From positions 1 to 6,558 of the forward strand of contig CAMLCX010000284.1 in the NCBI GenBank assembly GCA_946478635.1: DNA of 6,558 nucleotides, written 5' to 3'. Within the stretch, counting starts at the first letter, position 1; each line of letters starts with the position of its first letter. The notes below the pieces were generated by a model. It was not told the DNA's origin and ran no database searches. It saw only the letters and a program-made list of their open reading frames with translations. Shown piece by piece: positions 5,983 to 6,558 of this stretch. The translations under genes and the position numbers were made by a program. This stretch comes from an uncultured Pseudomonadota bacterium. GTDB taxonomy: Bacteria > Desulfobacterota_B > Binatia > UBA9968.

Positions 5983-6558
5983 CTAAATAGGCTGCAAATT
6001 CTCCAACGCCTTGCGCGGGTCGATGGGCGCGGAAGTCTTCATCCGGACGTTCAAGCGCTGGCGCGGATCAGTATTGCGTTCGCAACTCATCTCCGCGCCG
6101 CCGAAGAGCTCTTGCGCCACCGAATCGATATCGCCCTTGATCTCGTCGAACGCTTGTTCCGAATTCGTCGCCATCAGCCGGTCGTTTACCGAAAGCACGG
6201 CTTCATTCGCCGCAAAGCGCAAATTCCCCCGCAGCGCCGGCTCTTCTTCGAGCTTGCGGCAGTTTTCCAACGCCGCGCGAAATAATCGCCGGAGCTTTTC
6301 CCGGTTCGAACCGCTCAGCTGGCTTTTTTGGCTGAACAGCAAGCCGCGCCGATTCTCCGCTTCGTCGATGCTGACGTTGGCGTCATTGGCAATGAGCACG
6401 ACGCCGGGTCCCCCCTGCATGTGGCTGTAATCGGCGACGTCGTGATAATCGCCGTCGCCGGCCTGGATCCAGCCGTGAAAGATATCGATGAATTCGCTCA
6501 ACGGAATCGCCTCCGGGCGCTCGACGAAAAATTTGACGCTGAGCTTTTGTAGTTCCAT
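5983..6558 (-). CDS. Conserved-looking protein of unknown function at the head of the visible operon (191 aa)
   Basis: I cannot assign a known function. The frame begins at an ATG on the last bases of the window, so its ribosome site, and any longer start, lie outside. It ends 18 bases before cysH and is very probably co-transcribed with it. The protein looks like a real soluble cytoplasmic protein: an alpha/beta-like N-terminus (LSVKFFVERP, 6-15; FIDIFHGWIQ, 23-32), a distinctive VADYSHMQGGPGVVLIAND segment (41-59), a helical middle (REKLRRLFRAALENCRKLEEE, 86-106), LRFAANEAVLSVNDRL (113-128) and a third part around QELFGGAEMSCERN (149-162). There is no signal peptide or membrane helix, and only two cysteines, so no obvious iron-sulfur site. 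Base composition matches its neighbours. Its place beside cysH suggests a role in sulfur assimilation, but that is inference from context only. Confidence 0.75.
   Translation of the reverse strand: MELQKLSVKFFVERPEAIPLSEFIDIFHGWIQAGDGDYHDVADYSHMQGGPGVVLIANDANVSIDEAENRRGLLFSQKSQLSGSNREKLRRLFRAALENCRKLEEEPALRGNLRFAANEAVLSVNDRLMATNSEQAFDEIKGDIDSVAQELFGGAEMSCERNTDPRQRLNVRMKTSAPIDPRKALENLQPI

Noticed and set aside
1..6558. Mobile elements, CRISPR, tRNA or rRNA genes
   Set aside because: I saw no regularly spaced repeats, transposase motifs, terminal inverted repeats or cloverleaf-like segments. Almost the whole window is accounted for by the operon genes.

Overview
The window reads as one densely packed operon on the minus strand for assimilatory sulfate reduction, with a siroheme-synthesis module inserted in it. 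The DNA is GC-rich, overlaps of a few bases are common, and Shine-Dalgarno sites are clear. The protein types (CysD plus a CysN-CysC fusion, an iron-sulfur APS-type CysH, and separate Met8-like and SUMT proteins) suit a Gram-negative bacterium of proteobacterial or deltaproteobacterial-like affinity. The sequence alone does not fix the taxon.

In transcription order, from high to low coordinates: an uncharacterised 191-aa protein (6558-5983); cysH, an APS reductase (5964-5251); a possible 91-aa small protein (5216-4941); a Met8/CysG-N-like precorrin-2 dehydrogenase/ferrochelatase (4861-4232); uroporphyrinogen-III C-methyltransferase (4235-3438); hemD, uroporphyrinogen-III synthase (3475-2618); cysD, sulfate adenylyltransferase small subunit (2504-1605); and a cysN-cysC fusion (1605 to the window edge), which lacks about the last 100 residues. 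Genes are joined by TGATG or ATGA junctions, a 38-base overlap and an 18-base gap. The two larger non-coding stretches are 2505-2617 and 4862-4940. The second, together with the end of the small ORF, carries a good sigma70-like promoter candidate with an inverted repeat in its spacer.

The genes work together as follows. CysD and the GTPase part of CysN activate sulfate to APS. CysH, by its cysteine motifs, reduces APS directly to sulfite. HemD, SUMT and the Met8-like enzyme convert hydroxymethylbilane to siroheme, the cofactor of assimilatory sulfite reductase. The CysC domain would additionally make PAPS. The sulfite reductase and a sulfate transporter are not in the window; either may lie just beyond an edge.

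I see no RNA genes, insertion sequences, CRISPR arrays or clear terminators. The pathway genes are well-known families. The least explained parts are the 191-aa protein, the 91-aa ORF, and the promoter/repeat region at about 4895-4944.
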